NCBI GenBank assembly: GCA_900548585.1
Contig: URLI01000066.1
Coordinates: forward strand, 1 to 5,837
From: an uncultured Prevotella sp.
GTDB taxonomy: Bacteria; Bacteroidota; Bacteroidia; Bacteroidales; Bacteroidaceae
Direction: 5' to 3'
DNA length: 5,837 nucleotides
Part shown: in pieces, positions 1 to 5,837 of the stretch
Layout: each line of letters starts with the position of its first letter
Position numbering within the stretch: position 1 is the first letter of the stretch
Notes under the pieces: generated by a model
Databases searched by the model: none
Seen by the model: the letters and a program-made list of their open reading frames with translations, nothing else
Told to the model about the DNA's origin: nothing
Program-made: the position numbers and the translations under genes

Positions 1-44
1 CATATATGTAATAAAAGGAAAGAAAATTGCAAAATAACGGAAAG

Positions 45-260
45 ATGAAAACAGATAACATAAACAGCAAGGCATCAACTATTGGCAAACACGCTTACAT
101 CAAGCCAAATGCCAACATCATCAGGATTGGCACAAACTATGGCTTTATGGGAAAGGACAGAATTAGCATAGCCATAGACCCCGATCACCCAGCCACAGGC
201 GACGGCAACGCCAAGCAATTCGACGACGAAGAAGACATGTGGGGCGACGACGGCCAGTAA
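45..260 (+). CDS. Small acidic-tailed protein, uncharacterised (71 aa)
   Basis: Function is unknown. The ORF is closed upstream by in-frame stops at 9-14, so the gene is complete. I chose the ATG at 45, which has GGAAAG directly before it; an in-frame TTG at 27 would add six residues. The protein has a polar N-terminus, a segment 'AYIKPNANIIRIG' at about residues 17-29, a Gly/Asp/Pro-rich middle and a strongly acidic end, 'FDDEEDMWGDDGQ'. There is no signal peptide, membrane segment or cysteine. From memory, this order (YIKP-x-hydrophobic stretch, low-complexity linker, acidic tail with WGDD) resembles short uncharacterised proteins common in Prevotella and Bacteroides; I cannot confirm this by search. 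No -7 box is visible in the 44 bases upstream, so its promoter or operon probably lies outside the window. It converges on the aminopeptidase gene with a 76-base gap. Confidence 0.6.
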   Translation: MKTDNINSKASTIGKHAYIKPNANIIRIGTNYGFMGKDRISIAIDPDHPATGDGNAKQFDDEEDMWGDDGQ

Positions 261-282
261 GGAGATTTTTGCGTCCTTGAAC

Positions 283-331
283 AAAAAAGTGAAGGCGGCT
301 TCACGGTGGCGTATCACCGTGGAGCCGCCTT
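283..331 (-). terminator. Intrinsic terminator of the aminopeptidase gene
   Basis: Arms at 292-308 and 315-331 form a 17-base-pair stem with a single G-U type mismatch and a 6-base loop. Read on the - strand, the stem is followed after three bases by a run of six T (A-run at 283-288 on +), so it terminates the leftward gene whose stop is at 337-339. The + side after the stem has no T-run, so it is probably not an efficient terminator for the small rightward gene. Confidence 0.9.
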
Positions 332-336
332 CGTGG

Positions 337-2139
337 CTATACGCCCGCGAGCGGCATGGTCGCCGCGCGCAGCCACCCGAGGTCGTCGCCGGAGAGGTGC
401 GGCGACAGGCGGTCACGCACCGTTGCGTGGTAGCGGTTGAGCCACCGCAGCTCGTCGTCAGTGAGCATCGCCACGTCTATCGGCGCAGTGTCTATCGGGC
501 AAAGCGTGAGCGTCTCGAAGCACAGGAAACTGCCGAACGGTGTCACCTTGTACGGCATGGCGACCATCATGTTCTCTATGCGCACGCCGAAACGCCCCTC
601 GACGTATATCCCCGGCTCGTTGGTGATCGTCATCCCGGCACGGAACGGCGCCGGGCGGTACTCCATGCGTATCTGCTGCGGGCCCTCATGCACGCACAGG
701 TAAGAGCCCACGCCGTGCCCCGTGCCATGCAGGAAGTTCATCCCCTCTGCCCACATGTCCTTCCGCGCCAGTGCGTCGAGCTGCGTGCCGCTCGCCCCCT
801 CGGGGAAGCACAGCATCGCCAGCTGTATGTGTCCTTTCAGCACGAGTGTGTAGACGCGGCGCTCCTCGTCGCTCACCGGGCCGAGGGCCACCGTGCGCGT
901 TATGTCGGTTGTGCCGTCCTCGTAGTGCGCCCCGCTGTCGAGCAGCAGCAGCCCCTCCGGCCTCAGCGCGGCGTCGGTCTGCGGCGTCGCCTCGTAGTGC
1001 ACTATCGCGCCGTGTGCGCCGTAGCCGGCGATGGTGTCGAACGATATTCCCCGGAACTCCCGCCACTCGGCGCGCAGCGACTCGAGCCGCGCCGTGACGC
1101 TCATCTCCGTCTGCCCCCCGGCCTCCACGGCCGGCCGCAGCCACCGCAGGAACCTCACCATAGCCACCCCGTCGCGTATCATCGACCGGCGGAAGCCCTC
1201 GATCTCCGCCTCGCTCTTTACTGCCTTCAGGAAAGGGATTGGCGACGGCCGCCGCACTATCCCGCGCCCCACCTTTACGTACAGGGCATGGTTGACCTCG
1301 GCGGGGTCCAGGAGGATGTTGTGCTCGAAATAGTCCTTCAGTCCCTGCGCCACCTCGTCATATCCGGCAACGCGCACGCCCTCTGCCCGGAGATACTCCT
1401 CCACCTCCTCCGTCATTTTCCGCCTGTCGACGAAGAGCGTCGCCTTCTCTGTGTCTATGAGCAGGTAGGAGACGAACACGGGGTTGCAGTGAACGTCGCC
1501 GCCGCGCAGGTTCAGCGTCCACGCGATGTCGTCGAGTGCAGCCGCGAGCATACCGTCGGCATGCTCACGCCGCAGCGCGCGCCTTATCTCCTCAATCTTC
1601 TCCCGCGCGCCCTTGCCGGCAAACTCCGCCGGCTGTATCCTCACCGGTGCCGTTGGTATCGCCGGGCGGTCAGCCCATATCGTGCTCAGCGGGTCGAGGT
1701 TGGTGCGCAGCGTCATCCCGCCTTCACTCCGCAGCTCGTCGGTGAGCTGCTCCACCACAGACTGCGGCACCACCATGCCGTCGACGCCCACCTCGGTGGA
1801 GCGCCGCGCAGCCTGCCCGGTGAGCTGCTCCCCAAGCCACTGCGGTATCGTCGGCGTGCCAGCCACGCGTTCCTTCATCAGCACGAACTCCGTGCCGCGC
1901 AGCTGTTCCGCCGCCGCGATGAAATATCGGCTGTCCGTCCACAGCGCCGCCGCGTCCATAGTCACCACCGCCGTGCCTGCCGACCCGTCGAAGCCGCTTA
2001 TCCACTCGCGCCCCTTCCAGTGGTCTGCCACATACTCGCTGTTGTGCGGGTCTGTGCCCGGGAAGATGAAAGCGCCCAGTCCCTCGCGCCGCATCACCTC
2101 GCGCAGCGCGTCGATTCTCTCGTTTATTGCCTGTTTCAT
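337..2139 (-). CDS. pepP: Xaa-Pro aminopeptidase, M24 family, XPNPEP1 type (600 aa)
   Basis: This cytosolic dinuclear-metal enzyme releases an N-terminal residue that precedes proline. The layout is that of three-domain aminopeptidase P: two creatinase-like N-terminal domains (about residues 5-150 and 160-305), a pita-bread catalytic domain (about 310-530) and a short C-terminal domain (about 535-600). All five expected metal ligands are present: D401 and D412 in 'DSGAHYEDGTTDITRT', H475 in 'HGTGHGVGSY', E508 in 'TNEPGIY' and E522 in 'GVRIEN'. The accessory histidines H381, H471 and H484 are also in place. From memory, the spacing follows human XPNPEP1 almost exactly, and about 600 residues is normal for this type, longer than E. 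coli PepP. It has no signal peptide. The ATG at 2139 starts directly at the family N-terminus and follows an A-rich leader. Codons are very GC-rich, which creates a long spurious antisense frame. The gene is monocistronic and ends in a strong terminator. Confidence 0.97.
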   Translation of the reverse strand: MKQAINERIDALREVMRREGLGAFIFPGTDPHNSEYVADHWKGREWISGFDGSAGTAVVTMDAAALWTDSRYFIAAAEQLRGTEFVLMKERVAGTPTIPQWLGEQLTGQAARRSTEVGVDGMVVPQSVVEQLTDELRSEGGMTLRTNLDPLSTIWADRPAIPTAPVRIQPAEFAGKGAREKIEEIRRALRREHADGMLAAALDDIAWTLNLRGGDVHCNPVFVSYLLIDTEKATLFVDRRKMTEEVEEYLRAEGVRVAGYDEVAQGLKDYFEHNILLDPAEVNHALYVKVGRGIVRRPSPIPFLKAVKSEAEIEGFRRSMIRDGVAMVRFLRWLRPAVEAGGQTEMSVTARLESLRAEWREFRGISFDTIAGYGAHGAIVHYEATPQTDAALRPEGLLLLDSGAHYEDGTTDITRTVALGPVSDEERRVYTLVLKGHIQLAMLCFPEGASGTQLDALARKDMWAEGMNFLHGTGHGVGSYLCVHEGPQQIRMEYRPAPFRAGMTITNEPGIYVEGRFGVRIENMMVAMPYKVTPFGSFLCFETLTLCPIDTAPIDVAMLTDDELRWLNRYHATVRDRLSPHLSGDDLGWLRAATMPLAGV

Positions 2140-2175
2140 ATTCTATCCTATTTTACCTGTGTCCAACTCCTGCTG

Positions 2176-2183
2176 CAAATATG
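2176..2183 (-). promoter_or_regulatory. Possible -7 box for the aminopeptidase gene
   Basis: On the - strand this reads CATATTTG followed by C, one mismatch from the Bacteroidetes -7 consensus TAnnTTTG. It lies 36 bases before the aminopeptidase ATG, close to the distance seen for mdh (41 bases). No well-spaced TTTG -33 element was found, so this rests on the -7 box and its position alone. Confidence 0.4.
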
Positions 2184-2221
2184 AGAATACATATCTCGCG
2201 CTCTTATAATACAAAGACACG

Positions 2222-2242
2222 AAAAAAACATCAATTTGAATG
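2222..2242 (-). terminator. Weak terminator-like site after the ATPase operon
   Basis: On the - strand a very short imperfect hairpin (2229-2242, about five pairs with one bulged T) is followed by seven T (2222-2228). It lies 11 bases after the stop of the 216-residue gene. The T-run fits a terminator, but the stem is much weaker than the other two in the window, so some read-through into the aminopeptidase gene is possible. Confidence 0.25.
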
Positions 2243-2252
2243 CCACAAGACC

Positions 2253-2903
2253 TCATGGGATTCTGTATGCCTGAGGATATACACGCTGTTCAAACACAAA
2301 GCCTTCCATAAGAGACTGGTGCATTGTTATATTGCTGACATTCTGAACAGGCTTTTGAAAGATGCCCATACTTATTGTTGCTGCATTACGAGCACCTCCA
2401 TCGGGCAACCTGTACGAGAACAAAGCCGTCTTATGCTTGTACTTCGGCAACAAGCCCTTTGCATGATTAAGTTTATCGATAGTCTCCGGCAACTGGTAAT
2501 CCCTTGCATATTCCATTTTTCCAATACGGGGTATGCCGGTGGTTGGCTGCACGAAGCCATGCAGGTATTCGCTCTTCGTCATGGTAAGTTCATTCAGAAT
2601 CAAAAAATCAAAACCATCCGCAGACGACAACACGAAGTCACACCTCCCTCCTTCACAAGCCTTGCCTTTCCTGAAATCATTGATATATTTCTCGAAGTCA
2701 ATTATCTCGACTCTCTTTTCATCATGGTTTTCAAATACAGACACCCCGCCGCCAGTCTTTTGAATGATCCCCGTTCCTTTGTCCTTTATTTCGAAATTCT
2801 TCGCGCTTGTGTACTCAACGCGCAACGGAAACTTCAGCGGAACAGCCTTTCCGAAATGTTTGGGATAGTCAACACTAAGATATTTGTATATTTCAGAAGC
2901 CAT
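2253..2903 (-). CDS. Uncharacterised partner of the AAA ATPase, possible nuclease-like protein (216 aa)
   Basis: I do not recognise a named family. The ATG at 2903 lies 6 bases after the ATPase stop, so the two genes are almost certainly co-transcribed and probably translationally coupled. The protein is soluble, with no signal peptide or membrane segment. Its most suggestive part is residues 65-110: 'VEIIDFEKY', then 'CDFVL' (D89) and a second predicted strand ending in 'LILNELT' (E105, T107; K110 nearby). That strand-turn-strand pattern with D...ExT resembles the D...ExK core of PD-(D/E)XK nucleases, with the usual lysine replaced by threonine. The C-terminal part (about 135-216) looks mixed helix and strand, with 'TALFSYRL' as a likely strand. 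Its base composition is AT-rich like the ATPase and unlike the flanking genes. It could be a toxin or effector controlled by the ATPase; it might equally be a catalytically dead structural partner. The functional reading is inference; the gene call is firm. Confidence 0.85.
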   Translation of the reverse strand: MASEIYKYLSVDYPKHFGKAVPLKFPLRVEYTSAKNFEIKDKGTGIIQKTGGGVSVFENHDEKRVEIIDFEKYINDFRKGKACEGGRCDFVLSSADGFDFLILNELTMTKSEYLHGFVQPTTGIPRIGKMEYARDYQLPETIDKLNHAKGLLPKYKHKTALFSYRLPDGGARNAATISMGIFQKPVQNVSNITMHQSLMEGFVFEQRVYPQAYRIP

Positions 2904-2909
2904 GATCTG

Positions 2910-4091
2910 CTATTTTATATTAACATAATCATTGTAGATTTCAGCCATCGGGTCAGATAGGTCTATCGTGTTTATCACCGTCTCTCCGCTGTTGTTGTCC
3001 GTTGCCATAAGAGAGTGTATTGTTCCGCCTCCGACACTATATACTGCGACCTCATCCTCTGTGATGAAAGTAAATTTTCCACGAGCCTCCTCACTGTAGC
3101 TCGCCCTCAGGAAAACATTCAACTGGTTGACAATATACGGGCTGTGTGTAGCTATCATCACACCCAAAGTCCTGTCGTCCGCCTTGTCATGGAATGCCTG
3201 CCTCAACATCATGTCCAGCAATGTACGTTGCGAGTTTGGGTCCAGGCTCAATTCCGGTTCCTCTATGTGTATGTGAACATAATTGTCGATTTCATTCCGC
3301 TCAATGCCAGGCTTGTAGTCTGACAAGCGGTCTTGTTCGAACAAGTATGTCAATACAGAACGCTGGAAAGCATCCTTGAAAGAGAAATCATTTGAAAAAT
3401 AATGCAGTATCAGCAACAAGGGAACTGCCGTTTGAATGCCCGAGGACGCATGACGAAGTTCAAAAGAGGCAGTCGCATTTTCCCCAACATCTTCCATAAC
3501 GTATCGTTTCCCGTTCTTTGTGCTCATAATTTTCATCCTCATGCTCATAAAATCCAGGTCGAGCACCTTGGAATATTCCGACGCATCATTGAAGTCTTTG
3601 AATGTCTCGTGGAAATAGAAACCGAGTTTCGCGCCTTTGTTAGAAGAAACTTTTGATGCCCACGTGGGTATCATACTTCTTGTTTCTGCAATAAACGACT
3701 CTTTGAAAAACGTCAAATCTTTGTTTGGAACAAGGATATTGGCGTACAGTTTTTTGCCAGAATAACTTATTTTATATTCATTGCCGTCAGCCGTTCTGAC
3801 CGTGTACTCGATCTCAGAACTGGCACTTACCATTTTTTCCAATCCGTCATTAAGCAACGAATCGAAGCGGATACGGAAAGGTGATTTGTTGATATTAGAG
3901 TTCTTGAGATAAGACCGGATGTTTACCATCTTATAAATATACCTCATCAGCACCACAATTTTCATTATGGTGCTCTTGCCACTTGCCGAACTGCCGATAA
4001 AGACAGTAAATGGTTTAATATCTTCTATTGTCAATTCTTTTATCGGTCCGACATCCTTTATACGTATGGACTCTCTGATTCTCATATCCAT
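2910..4091 (-). CDS. AAA ATPase, OLD/AbiEii-like (AAA_15/AAA_21 group) (393 aa)
   Basis: This is a stand-alone ABC-type ATPase of the SMC/OLD-like class. Counting from the ATG at 4091, the motifs come in the expected order: an N-terminal strand 'IRIKDVGPIKELTIEDI', Walker A 'GSSASGKST' (33-41), an insert of about 170 residues with several strands and helices, a signature-like 'LRHASSGIQ' (212-220), Walker B 'HIHIEEPELSLDP' (about 273-285, with the glutamate pair) and a switch histidine in 'ATHSPYIVNQL' (314-324). The last 70 residues contain no TOPRIM or other nuclease motif, so any effector activity would have to come from the downstream partner. The frame stays open to a TTG at 4187, but a consensus -7 box at 4114-4121 lies inside that extension and homology-like sequence starts only after 4091; an ATG at 4085 is also possible. 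Relatives occur in anti-phage and toxin-antitoxin systems, but the exact role here is unknown. Base composition is AT-rich compared with its neighbours. Confidence 0.9.
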   Translation of the reverse strand: MDMRIRESIRIKDVGPIKELTIEDIKPFTVFIGSSASGKSTIMKIVVLMRYIYKMVNIRSYLKNSNINKSPFRIRFDSLLNDGLEKMVSASSEIEYTVRTADGNEYKISYSGKKLYANILVPNKDLTFFKESFIAETRSMIPTWASKVSSNKGAKLGFYFHETFKDFNDASEYSKVLDLDFMSMRMKIMSTKNGKRYVMEDVGENATASFELRHASSGIQTAVPLLLILHYFSNDFSFKDAFQRSVLTYLFEQDRLSDYKPGIERNEIDNYVHIHIEEPELSLDPNSQRTLLDMMLRQAFHDKADDRTLGVMIATHSPYIVNQLNVFLRASYSEEARGKFTFITEDEVAVYSVGGGTIHSLMATDNNSGETVINTIDLSDPMAEIYNDYVNIK

Positions 4092-4113
4092 GTTTTTATT
4101 GCGATACCAGCCA

Positions 4114-4121
4114 CAAAGATA
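4114..4121 (-). promoter_or_regulatory. -7 box of the ATPase operon promoter
   Basis: On the - strand this reads TATCTTTG, an exact match to the Bacteroidetes -7 consensus TAnnTTTG, preceded by a very AT-rich stretch. It lies 22 bases before the ATG at 4091, giving a short leader. No clear TTTG -33 element is present at the usual spacing. It supports the 4091 start over upstream TTG or other starts. Confidence 0.55.
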
Positions 4122-4184
4122 ATATATATATTTGTTATTTCCGCATTTTTTTATAAAATCTTTGACTCCATACAACAAGAAAAG

Positions 4185-4192
4185 CAAATCTA
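4185..4192 (-). promoter_or_regulatory. Second possible -7 box upstream of the ATPase
   Basis: On the - strand this reads TAGATTTG followed by C, also an exact consensus match. It would give a leader of roughly 85-90 bases before the ATG at 4091. It may be an alternative promoter or a chance match in AT-rich DNA; no -33 element was found. Confidence 0.35.
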
Positions 4193-4305
4193 TAGTGTGA
4201 ACTGGCAGTTACGTTATTTGTCGAGGGGTATGCAATTTGTACAAGTCCGGTCTTCCTCATATCATTTTATGGCTGGCTGTTCTTTATAATGTCATCAAAC
4301 GTCAT

Positions 4306-4393
4306 GCAAATTCGGCGATTTTGGTAAGCAAATACGGCGAATTTGATCAGTAAATTCGGCGAAATTGGTCAGTAAATTCGGCGAATTTACTTT
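4306..4393. repeat. Four tandem copies of a 22-base palindrome-bearing repeat
   Basis: Four units of exactly 22 bases run head to tail at 4306-4327, 4328-4349, 4350-4371 and 4372-4393. The shared core is (G)YAAATTCGGCGAAWTT, with one or two changes per copy and a diverged tail in the last one. Copy 4 contains a perfect 9+1+9 inverted repeat, GTAAATTCGGCGAATTTAC; the other copies keep imperfect versions. A unit of about two helical turns with dyad symmetry fits an array of protein-binding sites, but a dispersed intergenic repeat is equally possible. It lies roughly midway between the two divergent promoters. Confidence 0.85.
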
Positions 4394-4579
4394 TCATTAT
4401 GCCGCGAAACGCGAACTGGATGAGGGCAAAACAGACTGCAACAAGTGACATAACGGAATTGAAATGAACTGCGGGGCGGCGACAATACAACACCATGACG
4501 GCGCAAGACAACCATGGGCATGAAGCACGTATGGGACAATGCTGTGGCAACTTTTAGAAAATATAACACTTTTATTGCG

Positions 4580-4608
4580 CGTGGAAAGATGCTTTCACGT
4601 TTTTTTTT
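4580..4608 (+). terminator. Terminator-like hairpin just before the mdh promoter
   Basis: Arms CGTGGAAAG (4580-4588) and CTTTCACG (4592-4599) pair over eight base pairs with one bulged G and a three-base loop, followed by nine T (4600-4608). It has the form of a rightward intrinsic terminator, yet no rightward gene is evident upstream. It ends two bases before the mdh -7 box, so the T-run may also serve as the promoter's upstream element. Confidence 0.5.
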
Positions 4609-4610
4609 GC

Positions 4611-4618
4611 TAACTTTG
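4611..4618 (+). promoter_or_regulatory. mdh promoter -7 box
   Basis: TAACTTTG followed by CA is an exact match to the Bacteroidetes -7 consensus TAnnTTTG, 41 bases before the mdh ATG. A T-rich stretch stands directly upstream in place of a clear -33 TTTG. Transcription would start near 4625, giving a leader of about 35 bases. Confidence 0.75.
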
Positions 4619-4659
4619 CAGGCAAAGAAGAATTTTCTAACAAACAAAATAACAAAAGA

Positions 4660-5652
4660 ATGGCATTTTTAACAAACGAGAAACTAACAATCGTCGGCGC
4701 TGCCGGCATGATTGGCTCAAACATGGTGCAGACCGCGCTTATGATGGGTCTGACAAACGACATTTGCCTCTATGACGTGTTCTCGCCCGAAGGCGTGGCA
4801 GAGGAGATGCGCCAGAGCGGCTTCGGCAACGTGAAAATCACCGCAACCACAAAGGCGGAGGAGGCTTTCCGGAACGCCAAGTACATCATCTCATCAGGAG
4901 GCGCACCGCGCAAGGCAGGGATGACGCGCGAGGACCTGCTGGCAGGCAACTGCAAGATCGCAGAGGAACTGGGCAAGAACATCAAGAAATACTGCCCCGA
5001 CGTGAAGCATGTCGTTATCATCTTCAACCCGGCAGACCTCACAGGTCTCGTGACGCTGCTATACTCGGGACTGAAACCGGGCCAGGTGACGACACTCGCC
5101 GGACTTGACACCACGCGCCTGCAAAGCGCGCTCGCAAAGAAATTCAACGTGATGCAGGACGAGATAACGGGCTGCGCGACATACGGCGGACACGGCGAGC
5201 AGATGGCAGTGTTCGGAAGCCATGTTGAAGTGGCAGGGCGCAAGCTGACCGACATCATCGGCACCGACGAGTTCCCGGAGGCTGAGTGGGAGCAGATGAA
5301 GAAGGACGTGACGAAGGGTGGCGCGAAGATCATCGAGCTGCGCGGACGCAGCTCCTTCCAGAGCCCGGCTTATCTCTCAGTAGAGATGATACGCGCGGTG
5401 ATGGGCGGCGAGCCGTTCCGTTTCCCCGTTGGCACATACGTCAAGACAGACAAGTACGACCACATTATGATGGCAATGAAGACCACCATGACGGCCGAGG
5501 GCGCAAAGTTTGAAGTGCCGCAGGGCACCGCAGGAGAGAACGCGAAACTCGATGCAAGCTACGAGCACCTGTGCAAGATGCGCGACGAGCTCGTCACGCT
5601 GAACATCGTGCCGCCGGTGAACGAGTGGAGCAAGATAAACCCGAACCTGTAA
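4660..5652 (+). CDS. mdh: NAD-dependent malate dehydrogenase (330 aa)
   Basis: This cytosolic enzyme interconverts malate and oxaloacetate with NAD(H). In anaerobic Bacteroidales the reductive direction feeds fumarate and succinate formation. The Rossmann dinucleotide loop 'VGAAGMIGS' spans residues 12-20, and D39 in 'CLYDVF' marks NAD rather than NADP use. Substrate arginines R84 and R90 lie in 'APRKAGMTREDL', N123 in 'FNPADL', the catalytic pair is D150 (with R153, 'LDTTRL') and H178 ('YGGHGEQM'). From memory, this spacing matches E. coli Mdh (R81, R87, D150, R153, H177), and the arginine at position 84 favours malate over lactate dehydrogenase. The length is slightly above the 312 residues of E. 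coli Mdh. The ATG at 4660 follows an A-rich leader with no Shine-Dalgarno, normal for Bacteroidetes, and begins right at the family N-terminus. The gene is GC-rich and appears monocistronic, with its own promoter and terminator. Confidence 0.97.
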   Translation: MAFLTNEKLTIVGAAGMIGSNMVQTALMMGLTNDICLYDVFSPEGVAEEMRQSGFGNVKITATTKAEEAFRNAKYIISSGGAPRKAGMTREDLLAGNCKIAEELGKNIKKYCPDVKHVVIIFNPADLTGLVTLLYSGLKPGQVTTLAGLDTTRLQSALAKKFNVMQDEITGCATYGGHGEQMAVFGSHVEVAGRKLTDIIGTDEFPEAEWEQMKKDVTKGGAKIIELRGRSSFQSPAYLSVEMIRAVMGGEPFRFPVGTYVKTDKYDHIMMAMKTTMTAEGAKFEVPQGTAGENAKLDASYEHLCKMRDELVTLNIVPPVNEWSKINPNL

Positions 5653-5676
5653 CACAGAAAGGGAACAGAAAACAAT

Positions 5677-5730
5677 CGGCTGGGATTTTGGGAACCTGAT
5701 GACGGTTTCCCAAATCCCAGCCGTTTTTTT
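5677..5730 (+). terminator. Intrinsic terminator of mdh
   Basis: Arms 5677-5696 and 5704-5723 pair over 20 positions with one mismatch and one G-T wobble, around a 7-base loop, followed by seven T (5724-5730). It begins 24 bases after the mdh stop codon. The A-run needed for leftward termination is weaker (AAAACAA at 5669-5675), so it may act partly in both directions. Confidence 0.92.
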
Positions 5731-5837
5731 ACACTTGCCGCGCCCACAGGCAATGGTCATGTATTGACGAAACGGAAAGAATCGTAAGCATCCAATATTA
5801 GCCGTCTTTCATAATAACAAACAACCCTTATATGTCT

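Larger units (their letters stand above)
4092..4659. other. Long divergent intergenic region without a convincing gene
   Basis: These 568 bases separate the divergent ATPase operon and mdh. They hold the candidate ATPase -7 boxes, a 22-base tandem repeat near the middle, and a hairpin plus promoter before mdh. Bases 4394-4579 contain only very short frames (for example 22 codons at 4399-4467 and 20 codons near 4493-4555) with no recognisable domain. A 67-codon - frame (4347-4550) runs through the repeats and looks spurious. A small RNA or a decayed gene cannot be excluded. Confidence 0.6.

Noticed and set aside
277..2184. 635-codon open frame on the + strand opposite the aminopeptidase gene
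   Set aside because: It is almost fully antisense to a gene with all M24 catalytic residues; its Arg/His/Pro-rich translation shows no domain and is expected from antisense reading of GC-rich codons. Its start also lies in the terminator region.
2127..2960. 277-codon open frame on the + strand opposite the ATPase partner
   Set aside because: It covers the tightly coupled - strand gene, has no recognisable domain, and the - strand reading fits the operon arrangement with the ATPase.
4306..4393. CRISPR array
   Set aside because: The 22-base units are directly adjacent with no unique spacers between them, and no cas gene is present.
4399..4467. 22-codon + strand frame after the repeats
   Set aside because: Too short to support without expression or conservation data; the region is kept as a note in the intergenic entry.
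4347..4550. 67-codon - strand frame through the 22-base repeats
   Set aside because: Its end is encoded by the repeat array, no domain or leader supports it, and the 22-base period is not a multiple of three, so the repeats are not a coding repeat.
5731..5837. Possible gene start or RNA after the mdh terminator
   Set aside because: No -7 box, open frame or stable structure stands out in these last 107 bases.

Overview
The window looks like chromosomal DNA from a Bacteroidales bacterium, most likely a Prevotella-type organism. The sequence evidence is Bacteroidetes-style -7 boxes (TAnnTTTG) upstream of genes, A-rich leaders without a Shine-Dalgarno sequence, a short protein with an acidic 'FDDEEDMWGDD' tail of a kind I associate with Prevotella, and the types of aminopeptidase and malate dehydrogenase present. 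The genus is inference.

Layout, left to right. Bases 45-260 (+) encode a 71-residue uncharacterised acidic-tailed protein. It converges on a long GC-rich gene at 337-2139 (-) for an Xaa-Pro aminopeptidase of the XPNPEP1 type (peptidase family M24), which has a strong intrinsic terminator (283-331) just after its stop. A two-gene operon follows on the - strand: an OLD/AbiEii-like AAA ATPase (2910-4091) and, 6 bases downstream, a 216-residue uncharacterised protein (2253-2903) with a degenerate nuclease-like D...ExT motif. About 570 bases without a convincing gene (4092-4659) hold the ATPase promoter(s), four tandem copies of a 22-base palindrome-bearing repeat (4306-4393), and a terminator-like hairpin directly abutting the malate dehydrogenase promoter. 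The malate dehydrogenase gene, mdh, occupies 4660-5652 (+) and ends in a strong intrinsic terminator (5677-5730). The last 107 bases show no gene I can support.

The two flanking metabolic genes are GC-rich (sample counts: 47 of 60 G+C at 1081-1140; 38 of 60 at 5161-5220). The ATPase and its partner are much more AT-rich (24 of 60 at 3961-4020). The simplest reading is a horizontally acquired two-gene cassette between core genes. A small ATPase translationally coupled to a possible nuclease-like protein recalls two-component anti-phage modules such as Septu or PARIS, but no defence function is shown here. The aminopeptidase and malate dehydrogenase are ordinary metabolic enzymes with all expected catalytic residues and have no evident functional link to the cassette.
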